From the NCBI GenBank assembly GCA_016935885.1, contig JAFGQA010000310.1, positions 1-15,242 of the forward strand: 15,242 nt of DNA, given 5' to 3'. Below, piece after piece: positions 14,375 to 15,242 of this stretch. Every line of letters starts with the position of its first letter. The stretch's first letter is position 1. Both the position numbers and the translations under genes were made by a program. This DNA is from Phycisphaerae bacterium (GTDB taxonomy: Bacteria; Planctomycetota; Phycisphaerae; UBA1845; UTPLA1). The notes under the pieces were generated by a model. The model was not told the origin of the DNA, searched no databases, and worked only from the letters and a program-made list of their open reading frames with translations.

Positions 14375-14956
14375 CTATCGCCGAATGCTCCAATCGCTGC
14401 GGTAGGGGCGGACGAAGTCGTATTGTTGTGGAGGCAGGCCCTCCCGAGCAGGGTTATCCTGAACGTATTGAATGGTGCGCTCGATGTCCTCGGGCGTGCT
14501 GAGGAACTTCTTGAACTTGTCGTTGCTCCAGATTGGGTGATCGTTGGACAGATCCGCCAAACGGCAGAGCCGGGCCGCGGAGTTTCTTCGTAGTTCGTCG
14601 TGCATCGTTTCCGCCCGGTCTCGATGTCTTCGAATCACGAGGTGGGCGTGGTTCGAGAGGACCGCGCAGGCCCAGCACGTGTATCGCCGGTCCCGGATGG
14701 TGTCGGAGAAGGCTTCGGTGATGGCTTGCCGTTTGGCGGCATCGAACCAGACGACTTCGTGTTCCAGCCTGGGGCGGGCCTGTTCGTGAAACGACCGCAA
14801 CTCTGATTGAGCGGGTTGGACTTCCTTGCGTCCGTAATGGATCGGACCGAGCGGGAAGAGCTTGCCTGCTCGGATCTCTTTGGAAAGGCTCCCCCGTGGG
14901 TCATTCGGCAGCCAGTGCCCGTAGCCCGTCAAAATGAGGTGGTGGGCGATGACCAT
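14375..14956 (-). CDS. REP-associated tyrosine transposase (RAYT, IS200/IS605-like Y1 family), 193 aa
   Basis: A single-strand DNA nuclease/transposase of the HUH-Y1 family, which nicks at short hairpins. It begins MVIAHHLILTGYGHWLPNDP, as in many planctomycete RAYTs. The HUH motif is SNHAHLVI (His103, His105), and the probable catalytic tyrosine is Tyr164 in IQYVQDNPAREGL. Length is typical of a stand-alone RAYT, with no accessory TnpB. Two stretches are encoded by copies of the surrounding repeat: FDAAKRQAI (71-79) and ARLCRLAD (128-135). The start at 14956 is the first methionine giving a normal N-terminus. There is no good SD, and TATCAT sits 7 nt upstream, so a leaderless mRNA is possible. 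Motifs are intact; activity is inferred. Confidence 0.9.
   Translation of the reverse strand: MVIAHHLILTGYGHWLPNDPRGSLSKEIRAGKLFPLGPIHYGRKEVQPAQSELRSFHEQARPRLEHEVVWFDAAKRQAITEAFSDTIRDRRYTCWACAVLSNHAHLVIRRHRDRAETMHDELRRNSAARLCRLADLSNDHPIWSNDKFKKFLSTPEDIERTIQYVQDNPAREGLPPQQYDFVRPYRSDWSIRR
14552..14571 (+). repeat. REP-like repeat copy inside the RAYT gene (3' part)
   Basis: ATCCGCCAAACGGCAGAGCC, in the same orientation as the clusters and antisense to the gene. Read on the coding strand it gives RLCRLAD without breaking the frame. Confidence 0.85.
14723..14742 (-). repeat. REP-like repeat copy inside the RAYT gene (middle)
   Basis: Coding-strand ATGCCGCCAAACGGCAAGCC, identical to the cluster consensus over CCGCCAAACGGCAAGCC and opposite in orientation to the clusters. 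It encodes DAAKRQA just ahead of the helix before the HUH strand. Confidence 0.85.
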
Positions 14957-14963
14957 GAACCTG

Positions 14964-14993
14964 ATGATACTCGGAGGCCGCGGGGTCCGCCAA
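14964..14993 (-). promoter_or_regulatory. Possible RAYT promoter using a repeat-borne -35
   Basis: Minus strand: TTGGCG (14993-14988, 4 of 6), which is the repeat core itself, then an 18-bp spacer, then TATCAT (14969-14964, 5 of 6), 7 nt, and the ATG at 14956. Spacing allows initiation at the start codon. This is weaker than the restriction-enzyme promoter because the -35 is only partial. Confidence 0.35.
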
Positions 14994-15119
14994 ACGGCGG
15001 AGCCGACCGCGGGCATCCGCCAAACGGCGAGCCGAGTTGTGGCAATTGTTCGTGGTTGGAGAGCGTGGGCACCCGCCAAACGGCGGAGCGGACCGCGGGC
15101 ATCCGCCAAACGGCAAGCC
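14985..15119 (+). repeat. REP-like repeat cluster 3 (four copies, 30-56-30 bp spacing)
   Basis: Copies start at 14985 (GTCCGCCAAACGGCGGAGCC), 15015 (ATCCGCCAAACGGCGAGCC), 15071 (ACCCGCCAAACGGCGGAGCG) and 15101 (ATCCGCCAAACGGCAAGCC). Copies with GGCGGAG are followed by a short 10-bp interval (GACCGCGGGC). Those with GGCAAG or GGCGAG are followed by the 37-bp interval where the next copy is in view. The cluster lies just upstream of RAYT. Confidence 0.9.
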
Positions 15120-15156
15120 GAGTCGTGGCGATTGCTCGTGGTTGGAATAGCAGCGT

Positions 15157-15242
15157 GTGGTAAAAGGGAGAACAGCCGTTCGGAAAAGCCGTTCCTGACC
15201 GTGAAAACCACCGGCGAGACGCCGGTGCCACAGTTTTGCCAC
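15157..15242. mobile_element. Dispersed 87-bp element (copy 2), reaching the window edge
   Basis: Same sequence family and orientation as 618-704. The ends are GTGGTAAAA and TTTTGCCAC (8 of 9 inverted match), and the internal hairpin CCGGCG/CGCCGG (15211-15225 region) is intact. The GCAGCCC extension seen in copy 1 is replaced by AGCAGCGT on the left. The right flank is not visible. Confidence 0.65.

Noticed and set aside
13426..15119. CRISPR array, from regular 19-20 bp repeats at 56/30 bp spacing
   Set aside because: Intervals between repeats are themselves similar to one another, two copies lie inside a gene in both orientations, and no cas gene is present. This fits amplified REP-like modules.

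Overview
The window is high-GC bacterial chromosomal DNA. It most resembles the Planctomycetota (Phycisphaerae-like lineages). This is an inference from three things: a SUMF1-domain protein with a PEP-CTERM anchor, a RAYT transposase with many short GC-rich dispersed repeats, and in-frame repeat peptides of the GPLPDGRGSV and LAVWR/LPFGG type, which I associate with planctomycete and related genomes. No marker gene proves the phylum.

Layout, left to right. (1) 1-320, minus: 5' end of a lipoprotein with a beta-propeller-like start. (2) 321-710: intergenic, with a plus-strand hairpin/T-tract and a mobile-looking 87-bp repeat that recurs at the right edge. (3) 711-1169, minus: unknown protein. 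(4) 1170-1755: repeat-rich spacer. (5) 1756-2766, plus: queG, with a heptanucleotide tandem repeat inside the coding sequence. (6) 3229-4257, plus: SUMF1-domain PEP-CTERM protein. (7) 4453-4923, minus: membrane-anchored YbjQ-like protein. (8) 4924-5711: no protein gene; it holds a chain of stem-loops ending in a strong plus-strand terminator, a candidate structured RNA. (9) tRNA-Glu(UUC) at 5712 and tRNA-Gln(CUG) at 6412, each with its own promoter. (10) 6556-9894, minus: a 1112-aa single-chain restriction-modification enzyme with a type ISP C-terminal domain, apparently made from a leaderless mRNA. (11) 9895-10338: repeats and a broken RRM gene. (12) 10422-11840, plus: AzgA/PbuG-type purine permease. 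(13) 11943-12749, minus: TauE/SafE permease. (14) 13072-13341, plus: C-terminal relic of another DNA methylase. (15) 13619-14206, plus: secreted or anchored thermonuclease-family protein. (16) 14375-14956, minus: REP-associated tyrosine transposase (RAYT).

The genes do not form one operon or pathway; most are single units on alternating strands. The most coherent system is at the right end. There the RAYT gene is embedded in clusters of a 19-20 bp repeat with core CCGCCAAACGGC, which fill the gaps from 13426 to 15119 and also occur twice in frame inside the transposase gene. The left and centre carry other repeat families (a two-hairpin ~125-bp element, heptamers, a 30-bp tandem repeat). Several of these lie in frame in housekeeping or defence genes. 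The right half also contains two DNA-modification loci, one intact and one relic.
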